Program-made: the position numbers and the translations under genes | Part shown: piece by piece, positions 1-13,200 of the stretch | Layout of the letters: each line of letters begins with the position of its first letter | How positions within the stretch are numbered: position 1 is the stretch's first letter | Assembly (NCBI RefSeq): GCF_000003605.2 | Contig: NW_003122912.1 | Span: 466,109 to 519,127, forward strand | Length of the DNA stretch: 53,019 nt | Direction of reading: 5' to 3' | From: Saccoglossus kowalevskii | Taxonomy: Eukaryota > Hemichordata > Enteropneusta > Harrimaniidae | The notes under the pieces: model-generated | The model's database searches: none | What the model was told of the DNA's origin: nothing | The model's input: only the letters and a program-made list of their open reading frames with translations

Positions 1-1034
1 AGAAACTTTTAACTTAATTTAAACTACGTATGACTGATTCGAAACATTCCATCGAGATCGGACGGTGCCCTATCGTGACAACCCTTCACCATTGTATTCA
101 AACGAACCACGTGGTGTGCTGTTACATTCTCCTTCAAACCCGGGATTCAACTATTAGAGGCGTTTTAATAAAAAACAAACATCGCAAATCATTTCAAATT
201 CAGTATCAGTAATATTCTTTACATTAATAAGGTAACTTTCGATATAATGTGTATTTTGTATGGCAACATTTCAAATATAATCGTGCCAGGAATACCAGAA
301 ATATGAGACCAGACAGAATTTTTGAGAAGAAAAATGGCCATCCATCAGCCACTTCGAATCTATGTGCGTCTATGTCTTTTGAAATATAGCAGATAATATT
401 TGGTAATCGTAGTCCTAAATAACTATTAAAAATAGCTAGACGTTTCGAGCAATGGCTCTTTATCTTCTATATATCATATTTATCAGTCCGAGCAGCGTTT
501 ATTTATTTATAAACTACTATGTCTTTTGAAGTTTTGTATATGTGCCAAAAACAATGAACAAACTTCGTCCATGCATTACCATGATCCGGTTTCAAAATTG
601 CAGAAATGCTGGATTTTTATGCGCTTTCATCAACGGAATGGCCGATTGTCCATCATTATTAATCACATAGGTAAACGAATGCACATGCAGACATATCCTC
701 AATATGTACTAAGTACGGCTGTAAGTGGCCCAGGCATGTAAAGGGTGTGGCTTCGGAACATTATTTGTCAAAACAAAATGGATTCTAGTTGGCCATTTTG
801 AATTCGAACTGTATATCAATGTTTCATGATGTTCAATGAATGCCCAAAATTCCAAATGATCGACCCCTTAGACAAAATAAGGAATGCTCTATTTTTAACG
901 ATTTTCACTTAATAATAAATGATTTGATTATTTCAGGTTCGTTATCGTGATGAGATGCATGGTATGATATTTAATAATTATGTAAATTGTGTTTATTAGC
1001 CAACTTAGTTCAAGTGTAGATCGGAGTGAATAAC
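1..1034. other. Upstream flank, no gene seen
   Basis: AT-rich sequence with only short open frames of about 60-70 codons on either strand. None has a recognisable domain, a convincing signal peptide or a paired splice site. I see no RNA gene or structured repeat here. Confidence 0.6.
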
Positions 1035-1136
1035 TTAAAGGGCGGCAGTCGTCGCGCCGTATACAACGCGTGTAAAATACATTGTTTATTTACATGAAAT
1101 TCGAACACGCGCTGCGCGACGACCACCGCGCTTTAA
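1035..1136. mobile_element. TTAA-flanked short inverted-repeat element (MITE-like)
   Basis: A 94-bp segment (1039-1132) is bounded on both sides by TTAA (1035-1038 and 1133-1136). Its first 19 bases match the reverse complement of its last 19 bases at 16 positions without gaps, sharing the core GTCGTCGCGC. A second inner inverted pair (ACGCGTGT at 1066-1073, ACACGCGC at 1105-1112) extends the fold. The arms are much more GC-rich than the surroundings. TTAA target duplication is typical of piggyBac-type transposons, but the AGGGCGG-type terminus is not a signature I can assign. It has no coding capacity, so any movement would need a transposase from elsewhere. The symmetry is seen directly; mobility is inferred. 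Confidence 0.5.
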
Positions 1137-4100
1137 TAATTTACCCCTTGCCCTCTGGTATTGTATTTTTAATGTATATTTTATGCCTTCTAAACATTAT
1201 TTATCATCGGAATTTTACTTTCCCACTTTGTGTCATATATTCACATTGTTATAACTGTTTGTTTATTAGGAATTATTAGACAGAAATTAAAAGACAATCT
1301 CCGATGAGAAAGTGCCAAAGAATTTATTTGGTTGTACAAACATAAGACTTGTAACATTCGACTATTATTAACATTCAGGTTGCAGAATAAACTGCAGAAC
1401 TCAATGTTAAAGCTATTGGCAACACCAAATAAAAGAGCTCGATTTGATAAGCAAGACATGATTTTTCTTGTACTCAGCGTTGCACCTATGTATGTTGAAT
1501 ATGTTTCGTGTGAAAGAGGACATTCGTCCATGTCATATTAATGTGCGCGTGCGTATAATTGCACCAAACCTGTCACCCTATTGAAATCAAAATGTAAAAC
1601 GTCGACCCAACTGTCTGGACTGCTGAATTCAGTGTTATATTATAACACTTTTAAATACTTAAAAATTACATCCAGGAAAAGCTTTTACATGTATTTGTTT
1701 CCAAGGTTTTACAACGCTGTGATATGTCCGTCAGTTCAGTTTGGTCTATGTTGTGCCTTTGGTCTGTCTGTCATTCATAGTTTTGGGTTGTGTTCCTGAA
1801 CATTTGAATTTTAATTATGACACTATTTGTGCATCATTGGAAGTTATTTGTACTATACTAGTGATTATAAATTGATATACTGTAAAGTAGAAGAATAGAA
1901 CAAGCGTTCGAAAGTTTTACTTAAATGTGTGTTGTATGTGACCTTACGACAGGACACAACATACCACATTCTGAGCTATGTCCGTGTCCTTGAAACTAGT
2001 GACAACAAAACTTTGCCGGCCATAATACACTTATTGATGGCATTTGATAAGCACATTTAAAACAAGTTAAGCAATAAAAATAAGGGAAAAAATAGTCACA
2101 ACATTTTTCAGATAAGTATAGTGATATTCATTTAAGTTGCAACAAATATTATTAGTGACCAATTATTGAGAAATATTTACTTGAATTACGTTATTTTTCA
2201 GTAGATATTTGTATGTTACGTTTCACAGTTACAATGTCGGTAGGTTTTATCGAAAGCGAGGCTACATACAGAGCGTACAGATTTGTGACGCAAATTATAT
2301 CAGTTTTCAGTTGTTTGTTGTACCGGATACTGGAAAGAAATTACTTTTGTTTCCTTTTAAACCTTTACGCTCAATTGGTGTTTATCCTTCGGAATAAGGT
2401 CTTGAATTTCCAGTGTCTCGTTTTGCAATCGGAAAATGACCCCCGAAACGTCCTCGAACGATATAAAGAAAAGGCATTTAGAACAAAGTTCGTGAATAAA
2501 CTTTTTGCGAAAACGTATCATGTTAAGGATTCTAAATAACATATGATTTTATATGTGGCAAACATTTTGTGCTCTTTTTCCCAATTACAACTTGAACGCG
2601 GAACTCACACGTGAAAAAGAATAATCTTCGAGGATCTAAATGTGATTAAATACTAGTTTCGTCATAGATGTTAGTTTGCGCAACGATGACTGCGCATGAC
2701 TGCGTGACGAGTCGTCTAGAAAACTACATTCATGCCGCATTAATGACTAACTCAAATCTTTACTTTGATGTCGAGATAAAATTCAAAAGAAGTTTATAGA
2801 TTTCATTACGGGTAATTACTAGCGCTACTTTGTTGTAAAATCCGACGTTACTACTTTTAATAAACTCGGATCAGGCGGGGATATAGTCTGGCGAAGCAGA
2901 AGTCTGTGAAGAGAAAAAAAATAGATTCTACAATCCACTTGCAACACAGAATGAATAGAATGTATAATTCGTGTCAAGGCAGCGTTGTTTAAAAATTGAC
3001 AATCTGTGTTCTCGGACTAAATCTGTGTGTATACGTGTGGACGCCCAAGTAAGCCCTCATGGTTGTCACACAATGTCATCCACTGGTATCTTCATTTGGG
3101 TTGGGAGGGATTCATACACGTATACTTGTAGATTTGAAATTACCACAGGGTCATGTTCACCATTAACCCATGGCTTCAAAGTTATATTTTGGCTTTGCTC
3201 CTTTTGCTGCATTTTAAGTTTCAGTGTATTAAACAGATGGAGATTTCACTATCAAACCAAGAATGTGCACTTTTGAATTTATACCACTGAGTGAACAGTC
3301 GGCTCCGGGAGTCCACCTACTCCCTGGTACGAACCAAACACGTTAACCAATGTATCATCGCCCAGGTTCTGAAAATACCTGAAATGAAGTGACCAAAGCC
3401 AATGTGTAAATGTGAACACACGTAGTATATTTAAACATCGGTTGCTTATTTGGATAATAGCATGTCTTGAGAGCAACAAATTTCTCAACGCAGTTGTGGC
3501 TCAAAGCAAACTTTGCACCATCTTGCATGGCATCTTCAGTTCACTGTTTATTTCATGTTAATTGAAATACTGCACAACTCTATTCCCTAGTTTTTTTATG
3601 CAGGCGTTAAATACGCGACAATTTTACCGTACGCGTAATTTCACCCAGTTAGCTGCAGAGATCGGTTTTACATGGATCATCTGAATAAAAAAAAGTATCA
3701 GTTATCTACTATCGCTTATGCTTCAACGTTGAACTGTTACGAACACATATTCAAGTGCCACACATTTCACGAAAGCACTAATATAAACCGGAAATGTGTT
3801 CTCTCATACTTAAAAAAAATTCTGGTAATTCTTCTGTAGTTCGATAAAATTTATCTAAAATTTATTTAATAGAAATTTACACAGTTTTCAATTGTTACAA
3901 TTACTCCACAAAATTGAGATTACTGCATTTTATAAAATTGGATTACATAATTAATTTTCAATTGTTACAATTACTCCGGAAATATGAAAGAGGAAATCAA
4001 ATAATTGAGGATTAATTAAAGGTCGAAAGATATATTTATATATTATCATCAACAGCTGAATAACACATTTATGTAAATATTTTATGCATTTTTAAAAATT

Positions 4101-5850
4101 TTTAATGACATAAGATCGAAACAGAGATTTGACGGGCGCTGCTACAGGTAGAGTAGAAAAAACTTATCACATACTATCATGTGTTACTTTCTGTAATAGT
4201 GAATTAGTATTCCCATTCAGAAAAAAAACGATTCGTTGAGATAATACTATAGGAAGAAAATGGTACTATTTGCATATTGGAAGAAAAAAACAAGAACAAA
4301 ACACACTCAAATAAATACCGAAAGCAGCACGTGCCCTTCTCTAAAGTAAACTAAATTGTGTTCACTCATCATCCGGGCACACCATCCATGCAAACGTGAA
4401 AAGAACTAAACATCCCGGTGGCTTCAGAAAAACAAACTACAAAATCGTCAAATTGTTCATTCTATTTGTATCCGTGTTAGTGCATTAATGACAGCATTGA
4501 TTGTAGTAGGACGCCCACAACAACCATAGCGAATGTGTGTTACATTTTCCACACGGAACAGTCAAACAGTCCTCGTTCTAGTTCATCGTCTCTACTTACA
4601 AGCATTGGGGTGAATTGTGACTGCGGCAAGCATTCAGAGCGTTCTATTTTGCATGACCGAGCAGCGATATTGGCGAAAAATCAGCTTGATGGTATCACGA
4701 ACTGCGTTTCGTTATACGAACTACTACAGGAAATGAATTATCACGATAAAATATTTGCATCCAAATATCAATTAAGTGCAAGCGTCAAATAACACGTCGA
4801 GATGATCAGCATTACGCCTTTAACAACAAACGTACAAACAAAAGTACAGACGTGTGATCTCCGTCTTATAACAACCTTATTTTATTGACTAAGAATAAAT
4901 ATCTCTATTGGAATTGACGAGGGGTGTGTCTTCATCCCTCGCCCCTTCCCATAGCTTTTCCCCCCTCTCCATCTCTTCCAAAGCTAATCACGCTTGTTGG
5001 AGCTACACAAAGCAAATAGAATATAATATGAGAAAAAGATATGGGGCAAACTCTTCATCTTCATATTAAACTATTTATATTCGCACAATCCTGAAATCCA
5101 TCTGTCGCACTATATCACGTTCCGGTGTTTACGTAAGAGAGAGGAGTATTGATCATTACGTGTGCGTTTTTTTAGAGTTGGGTGGGAATTAGTATTGTAG
5201 GCGGACTTATTACGAAAGAAGAAAAAACACAGCCACGATAATATCAACACTAGATCAGTGTATGCTCTTGTCGTGCTGTTATCGAGGCGCAGCTGATTCT
5301 ACGATGTCTTACACTGCTCAAATAAACTAAGGTCCAAGTAATACCGTAGTCATGGTTAATTCTCTAGTATTTGCTTCATACTTGATCAAAGTGAGCATGG
5401 CATAATTCTGTTGGGCGGAGATATATAAAATTGAGGTATTCACGATGTGCTAAGTGTGTATAAAGTGTTCTTTGTGACCCCCTACCCCAGTCTACAGGGT
5501 TATTTGCTTTTCTTCGGCATCTGCGTACAACGCAGTTCCACTTGGTATTGTCCCTCCCTCGCATTCAATCACTCCTACCCCCAATCTCCATAAACGTATC
5601 CTCATTATAAAATGATCCCTTCGCAAAACAATGGATAGAATTTTTCATAATTTTACAAATTATGCTGGTTTAGAATTACTTTGTTTTTTTAAAAAGAAAA
5701 TGACAAGAAATAACGTCACTAAATAGTATACTGTCAAGCTGTCGAATTGAAAAAGAGGCGCTGAAACACGCCCGTTATCATAGCAACTGCTCTTCGTCAT
5801 CATCGTCATCATCATTTGTAACAGCACACACATATTCACACACTGGCGTG
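1137..5850. other. Upstream flank, no gene seen
   Basis: AT-rich DNA with scattered short open frames (up to about 108 codons at 2213-2539) that have no recognisable domains and sit in ordinary composition, so I treat them as chance. A short direct repeat lies at 3885-3977. A TCATCG/TCATCA-rich stretch at about 5793-5816 carries repeated CGTCA half-sites just upstream of the probable promoter. Confidence 0.55.
3885..3977. repeat. 23-bp direct repeat, 70-bp spacing
   Basis: The same 23 bases occur at 3885-3907 and 3955-3977, built around CAATTGTTACAATTACTCC. The sequence between and after them is not clearly duplicated. This is either a decayed 70-bp tandem duplication or a small local copy. 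No function is evident. Confidence 0.6.
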
Positions 5851-6157
5851 CCTATATCTATAAGTGGGTGGATTCTCACTATTCGGCTGTTCGTCTTCGG
5901 CTCTTCACTCAAGGCGCTCGTCTCAGCTGATTTGATTGACGAGTTTGCTATTCGACCATGTCAGCCGCCTTCATTATTTAAATGAGCAGATTCACGTTGG
6001 TGACATTATAAGCTCGTCTCAGGCCGTGACGCTGCCATCGAAGTACTAGCAGGAACCCGACTAAGTTATCAGGGTTAGGTAGAGAAAAGTACGAAAATCA
6101 TCCGCTGCTACTCCACAACACTGAGACAAATACTTATATCAACACCAGGCGTCCAAG
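5851..6157 (+). promoter_or_regulatory. Probable promoter and 5' UTR of the peptide gene
   Basis: This 300-bp stretch just upstream of the start codon of the signal-peptide exon is less AT-rich than its surroundings. It has two TATA-like motifs, CTATAAG at 5858-5864 and TTATAAG at 6006-6012. The second would place transcription start near 6035-6040 and give a 5' UTR of about 120 bases. CGTCA and GTGACG half-sites, resembling cAMP-response half-sites, occur nearby. No transcript data are available, and an upstream non-coding exon cannot be excluded. Confidence 0.3.
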
Positions 6158-6256
6158 ATGCTGTTTCTCTCGGTCTTGGTGACTGTGATGGCTTTGTGTT
6201 CTACTACTGCTACGAATGGCGAGAAGCTACAGACCGTCAGGCAACCTGCAGACGCG
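6158..6256 (+). CDS. Neuropeptide precursor, coding exon 1 (signal peptide)
   Basis: This 33-codon exon begins the secreted peptide precursor completed by exon 2 at 25947-27404. Residues 2-18 form a typical signal peptide: a hydrophobic run MLFLSVLVTVMAL, then small residues CSTTA, with likely cleavage after Ala18. The propeptide then starts TNGEKLQ. The ATG is preceded by A at -3 (ccaagATG), a favourable context. The frame runs without a stop to GAC GCG, followed at once by gtaagt at 6257-6262, a perfect donor, so the exon ends in phase 0. Exon 2 is also phase 0 and needs exactly this kind of N-terminus, since it has no signal peptide of its own. Reading through the donor would give a 69-residue product, which I consider unlikely. 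The direct join to exon 2 is inferred; a small extra exon in the 19.7-kb intron is possible. Confidence 0.78.
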
Positions 6257-6821
6257 GTAAGTACTCCCGCAAGATGGGGCAGGCAACTAATTTGCTTCGT
6301 CGATTTTAATCTTTATCTAATATGTTTGCAAGTGAATCAGCCAAAGGCAGTGATACAGCAACGATAACGCCCGTCGTTGGCATAATAACGTTCATGTTAG
6401 ATACGGTATGAAAGTGAATGGTAACTTGATCACTTCGCTTCTGAAGAGGGAAATCAGACCAAAACTGTTCTAGAATCAATTCTTGTAACTGATACCATTC
6501 GGGTCGAAAATCAATTTGAGTGAACAAGCTGTACCGTGGATTACATTCACTATTATTCGCCATTTAAGATCTTTAATTTGACCCCTTAAGTATACCATTG
6601 ATTGATCGATACCTCTTCTTATAGGGACGCGAATAGTAAATGCATCACTACAAAGGCAGAGTTCTTATAAAGTCCAGCAGAAATGGCCACGAATCATTAC
6701 AAATCGAAGCCTCGTTTCATATAAAATACTTATCGATTTTAAATAGGATTCGGGGAAAGCTTGCGGCGAAGAGAAAATACAAACTCAGTCAAATATGTTT
6801 TATGTTTCCCACCTTACACCG

Positions 6822-6848
6822 GTGTGTGTGTGTGTGGGGGGGGGGGGG
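6822..6848. repeat. GT/G simple repeat
   Basis: A GT dinucleotide run passes directly into a run of about 14 G residues on the plus strand. This is a simple-sequence tract in the intron, with no coding meaning. Confidence 0.85.
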
Positions 6849-9716
6849 TAAATGACAGGTTTCATATTGTAAGTGTATTATCCAATGAATACATTACATA
6901 CGTATTGTGTCGAGTTGTGTCACATGCTAATAATCCGTTGACGATTGGGACCCATTGCGATAATGACTATAATTATCACATATAATAGAATAAGAATATA
7001 ATTATACCTTGTTATGGGACAAGTGACACGAATAATTATGTTCGTCGCGAATTGATTAGACACTGAAAGTTCAAGTTAATCTCTGAAAAAAATGATTCAC
7101 ATCCGTGTAGGCACTTGACTGTGAAGATGAAATGCGACTTTGTATGCATATTCCAATGCACCAGGTCCCGACAATCAGAGATAGAGATTTAAAAAAAAAA
7201 CGTCGTGTTGTCAGGGCTGCAAGTATTCAGACTTGAAGAAGTTAATAACACGCCACGGAGTATGCGTATTGATTCAATCTCAACGTGAAATAGGCTGACA
7301 TATGCGTGATTCAATCAGCAATGACAGTTATTCTCTGAATAGCATCAACCCGAATTTATCACAAGGGGTGATAACATGTAACACTTTCCCACAGTCAGTC
7401 AGGATCACTCACACCTTGCGTTGGATTGATTCCAACTCACAATGAAGGAATATTGTTTTTAAAGATGCAATTACTTTAAGAGGCCCGTTTACAGAAGATG
7501 GACTGACAATCCTCGGCAACGATTTTGATTCGATGAGACGTCAAAACCGATTAGGTACGTGCACCCGCGCCGCAGCTACTGTGGAAATATTCATTTTCCT
7601 TTGTGGCGAGCAACTCTGAAAATATTATTAAAATGTCAGAACATTTTAATCAAATTTTAACAATTCGAATACATATGACACTCATTTGTTGAATGCTGAA
7701 AAAAATCACAATCTAGGCATGCACCACAAACACCCGCCAGGTCAGGTTTAATATATTAATGGGAATCAAAATACACAAGCGACAATCGCTTATCGCATAA
7801 CATAGTCAAGGCGACGCAGATCTATCATGGCAAAACGCTTCATATATATATATATGTATGCTTGCATAATGCCAAACTTGGAACTGTTAGAAATCTGTGC
7901 ACGACGTCATCCAAACTGACAACGACTCTCAAATTTACCTCCCTGGCCTAAGTGAAAAAAAAACAATATTGACGAATCGTGCCATCTGAACAATAATCAA
8001 TAACCAGGCTAATCCACGTTCTGATCCATCACAAATAAATTCTTTTGATAAAGTAGGTAGAAGCTGATTAATCAGTCAAAGTATGTCTTATTAAGACCGT
8101 TTAATACGTTAAATGTGTTCCACAGGATGCAGATTTTTCGGTGGTCGAGAATGGGGTGTATCAGTGCTCAAACACAACGTCCCATATTCACATCGTGTGC
8201 ACCCATGTTCTGATTTCGGATTGGGCATGCATTTGCATGAAATAATGATATCGCTATTCACGTAGATTTGGAACTTCGTGGTTCATATTGTGACAGCCAT
8301 CCACAATCCTCACAATCGCATGTTGACGTCTTATGTAACGAACAACCTTCTAAATTATTAACTGTCAAAATCAGCTCATCTCCGAGTGACGCACCAATTC
8401 AGTGTCGTCAACGTATGCTTAAGCTTGCGGGTAAAATAAACAATAAGCAATTCGGTTTATACAAAATAAAATGACAACTATGGGTTATCCCGTAAATCAA
8501 TGAGAAATTGGCAAGGAAAACGCATTACCACATTGCTGATAAATCATTTCTCAACACGCAAACTGTAAGTGATTAATCTATCACATCTCCCCCCTATTCG
8601 ATTGCAATAATAGATCAATCCATACTCACTGCACTAACCATGTTCCACATATTATTCCAAATACACATTCATTGCACTGCACTCTAACTACGTGCCAAAC
8701 AGTCAAACTTGTTATTGGGAATTAGCTTCATTTTGCTTCGAAACCAAAAGGTAATATCAATTTGTAAAGGCACCGCCAACAAGCAGAAAAATGGAAACAG
8801 TAAACGAATATTGTGGGTCTTCGTCGCTTAGAGTAGAGTGATTTATTTAACGTGACGGGGAATTTGTCTTCAACATTGCAATACTAAGTTTAACCCGACA
8901 AATGAGTTGTTCGTTTTTGCGGGATATTTCTCGCTCAAAAATAGTCATAAAACAATTGCCTCATTTGATGTCCTACATGGCGAATGGTAAATTGAATACG
9001 CAGTGCGTTTTTCAATGTAGCCAAAACTGATTTCAATACATCATTTAATATATACAATATAAACATCAATGTTATCTTCTTTGAGTTCCCCCACCGTGAA
9101 ATTTCACCCCGAGACAAATAAGTGGTTAATCGAAAATATTCTACGAAGTTCCTACGTGCTTTTCACCGTCGGTACATTGGAATGGACGATGAAGATACTA
9201 TCTTGTCATAGCCAGCAGCGTTATGCGACGCGATAATAAGAAGTACAGTCAAAGTCCCTCTAGCAAAATGCAAAACCAGGAAGTAAATGATTGATAAAAG
9301 CATGCAGTTTCACCTAATAAATATCCGAAGTAGTTGATTCTATTCCCACTCACCCTGTTTAATTAGTACGAGCTTTTGTTTTTAATTGATTTTAACAACA
9401 GAGGCACAAAACAGACTCCCTGGCGCAGTGCAATGAGGATATAGTTCTCGTTATTGTTTCACTTACCGTTACCGTAGTAACTTTGCCACAGGTTATACCG
9501 GCATTGACATTGACTGATCAATTCTGGAATCACGTGACAACCCAGTCGGCGAATGAATGACAGAATCTAATTGGTTATTAGCTTAGCTACTATTATGCCT
9601 CACATAAAATTGCACACTACGTGTTGATTAGTATTCAATACCACGATGTACTAGTGTGTTATCAAGTTGAAACCAATTGACGGAACACTGCGAGGAAAGA
9701 AAAAAACAATTTGATA

Positions 9717-9732
9717 ATGATGATGATGATGG
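9717..9732. repeat. TGA trinucleotide repeat
   Basis: A short TGA microsatellite of about five units lies in the intron. Confidence 0.75.
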
Positions 9733-10247
9733 GTATCATGACCAGATGAAAAAGAATTTTCAGAGCAGGCGAGCTAATGAGGATATAATTTACGCCAACC
9801 AACGGACAACAAATTACACTGCGACTACGGACGTTAGAGTGAGACAATGATAATGACATTGCCGCATGTATATAATACGTACGGCAATTTAAAAATATGA
9901 AATAATTATTCTTGATAAAATGAAAATCATAAATAAATACGATTACCCGGCGAATTTTTAACATTAAGAACGGAACAAGGAAAAACAACAGAGTTGCAAT
10001 GAAAGAATCCGCTCTGTCACAAACCACGGAATGTCACGTGACCAGGATGAATAGGCCGAAGATGTAGGATTTGTAGAAAAGTTGCGTTGTCCATTATTCG
10101 AAATCGGGGTCGAACGAAAATGTCATGAGTTTGATATTATTTAAGGTAGAATAGAGGACGAGAAGACAGTTGTTGTTGTTGTTGCGCTTTGTTAAAATTC
10201 ACGGCAGAGACAGCAGGTTCTCAAAATTATGTGAATGAACAGCGACA

Positions 10248-10267
10248 GATGCATGTATACATGCATC
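10248..10267. repeat. Perfect 20-bp palindrome
   Basis: GATGCATGTATACATGCATC reads identically on both strands with no loop. It lies in intronic sequence with no adjacent duplicated structure. It could be a dimeric binding site or chance. Confidence 0.7.
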
Positions 10268-13200
10268 CTTCTATATTGATTTTATTGTTTCTCGATTGTA
10301 TACATTGCTGCGTCACAAAATGTAGTCAAATAAATTGATTTGTAAGAATCCATCATTCAATTTGTACAATGCGTTCTTATTATTTTCATCTGTAGTAAAA
10401 TATCGGATATTTTAAACTCAAACGTAATCTCATACATATTATTAGGCATGAGGTGGTCATTTAACTTAGTTACGTATACAATCGCGAGGATGGTTTTTCA
10501 TTTGTTTGAAAATCGCAGAAAACAAATATCCTTGTCAATGGACAAACAAATCTACGTGTATATAAAGGACAATTTGTATACTAAACACCCTAAAATCAGT
10601 AAATCCCAAAATACTAAAATTTTTAAATCTCTTTATAATCGACACTAAAAGCACAAATTTCACCAAATTCGTATGTGTGTTAACAATAATCCTAAGTTAC
10701 GAATACGACATAATGACGTAACGGGGCTCATAAATGATTGGCCATGCGTCGCTGACAACGCTCCTGATTAGATTCGTATATGCTAGAACTCTTGTTATTT
10801 TTTTACGACTGAACTCTCTCTTCATAAAAGAAACCATCTTTTTACGAGTTCCACTAAACTCTGGCATCTATCACATGGTATTAACATTAACTGAGAAGTA
10901 AGGATTAATGTCAACTTAAATCTAACTTGAAATGTATCGTACATTGTGTACATTGCATTTACAAGAACATTTGGCGCTGAAATACCATATCGCACACTCT
11001 GCGTGCGTGCCTGATTGCGCCCTTATTATAATATAACAGCTACAGATTGGAACTGTCGATGTATCATATACTTATCCCCGAAGCAAATGCCATCTTGCAA
11101 AGATATCGCTGCTTTAAACGCTGTTTAAAAACGTCCCAACTGAGGTGCATATCGATCGAATGGAAACATTTTTTTCTTGAACAATTATAAATGTCTAAAG
11201 TCAAGCAGTGAACGAGGATCGCTGTACTGGCCACTGACTCGATACAACCAGAGCAACACCTCGCCTTCCCATCCCACCAAAAAACAACGAAGAAACGACC
11301 GCACAGCACATTTGCTGTAATAATTTAATAAGATTAGATAAGCGTCTTGAAATTTGTTCTTACTGTGCGGCAAAACAATCACAAAGTGTGGGTAAGGTGG
11401 CGTGTAACTGCCGATCGACAGCAAATGTTGTAGGCTACAATGCATCATACGATAAGTTACACCTCCCCCCAAGATAAGCCGGTTCACTGTTCTACAAACT
11501 TCTCGACCTCGCTATGTGACACAATGTGGCTCACTGTAAAGTTTCAACAATTTGTTTTTGTGTAATACCCCTGAAATGCAATTTCTTTAACCTCGCTTGT
11601 CTCTGCTCATCTTTTAACCGTAGAAACTGAATCGGAAAATTGGAAATCATTCCACAATCACGTATTTACTGCTTGGGAAGTGGAGTCGTTTAGCTCTGTG
11701 TCGATAATGAGATTGTGCGATTGTTTAATAGAGCAAAGAATGGCATGGAACGCGACCGACGCGACAATGTGGAGAGATATTACTGAACGCCTCTGAGAGT
11801 AATTGCCTTGAAATTAACAACCAACATTATAAAGAACATGAATTGGGTACAAAATAAAATATATACCCTACTGTTTCTACGAGGTAAAAAAAAAAGTGGT
11901 TTTGGTTATGAGAATGCTCATTCTAGCGTCGCTGATAAACAAAACTCGATTCGAGGCAAATAAACTAGTATTTATCGATCCCTAGACGAATAGTACATAT
12001 CATGAAACACATGCCTGATTCAATGTCATGTTTATTTAATTATGTTGCATTTCCTCGGAAATTCGGAATTTTGCGTTACGAAGAATTTCATGGATATCGC
12101 ATTTATTTGTGTAAATACTATTGAGTGAATGAACGGGAAATAATTTATTTGAAAAAATAGTATTGTCAATTGTATCACTGTAGATAAAAGGGCGATCTTA
12201 AACGTGTCCACTTCTTACGGGAAGTTATAAGTACTGGTAATGATACAAATGGTTGTGACGTTACACGTAACATTTAGCGCGGAAAAGCAGAAACATCGGA
12301 GCACTTGGAATTCAAGTGTCCCTATCAAGTATCTTTTAACATTTATCACATTTTATTCGCTTTGATAGTTATCGATGCTAGACCATAACGTGTTATTAGA
12401 TGCATGACATGCAAGGACATACTCTGAGACCAAGTCCCATTGTTAGATGGTCACCGTGTCGGCTTATCCTGCATTCTTTCTTTCTAGCACTGTACTACGC
12501 GTAGAGCTGCGATATATCCTGAATGTGTAGACATATGAATTATACTGTTGTGTTTTGTGCAATATCAATTATTTAAACAAATCAAGAACTAGCCACTAGA
12601 CGTAATTGGCCGTTCGTGTTAAACTCAGTGTTTTTCGTAGTTTATAATGATTAAACGGGACGTATATTCACATTATTTAAACATCTACCTGTAAGCCGAG
12701 AGATTACAATAATCGTCCTCGAGGGAACGACTATATGTTAGGTATGAAATAGAAGTCGTGCACTATTGAGTGTACTGCGAATTGTCTCTTTAGATTTTTA
12801 TATACCAGTGTTTGTTATCTTCATAGTTCTATTCAACATAACGAAAAGATTCCCCGTTGTGTTTTATGTATGTGCTCATTCGATCGTAATGTATATTTGG
12901 TTTCAAACCACGCAGAAAGATATGTACGGTTTTAGACGCGTTCGTACTTGGTACGTTCCCAGAATTCATTGTGACTTTTTTTTTTTAGTTCACCTTCAAA
13001 ATAGCAGCAATTCGGCCGGTTGAATGTCGTCTCAACTCACAACGATTTGGACAGATTCGTGACTCAAATACAGTTATTTGATTTCATAACGACCAACTGT
13101 TCCCTAAAGAGTATTAATAATTGGATGAACTCAATATATCAACTATGACATTATGTATCACATGTCAATTAAAATATATATATGTGTGTATTTATTTCTC

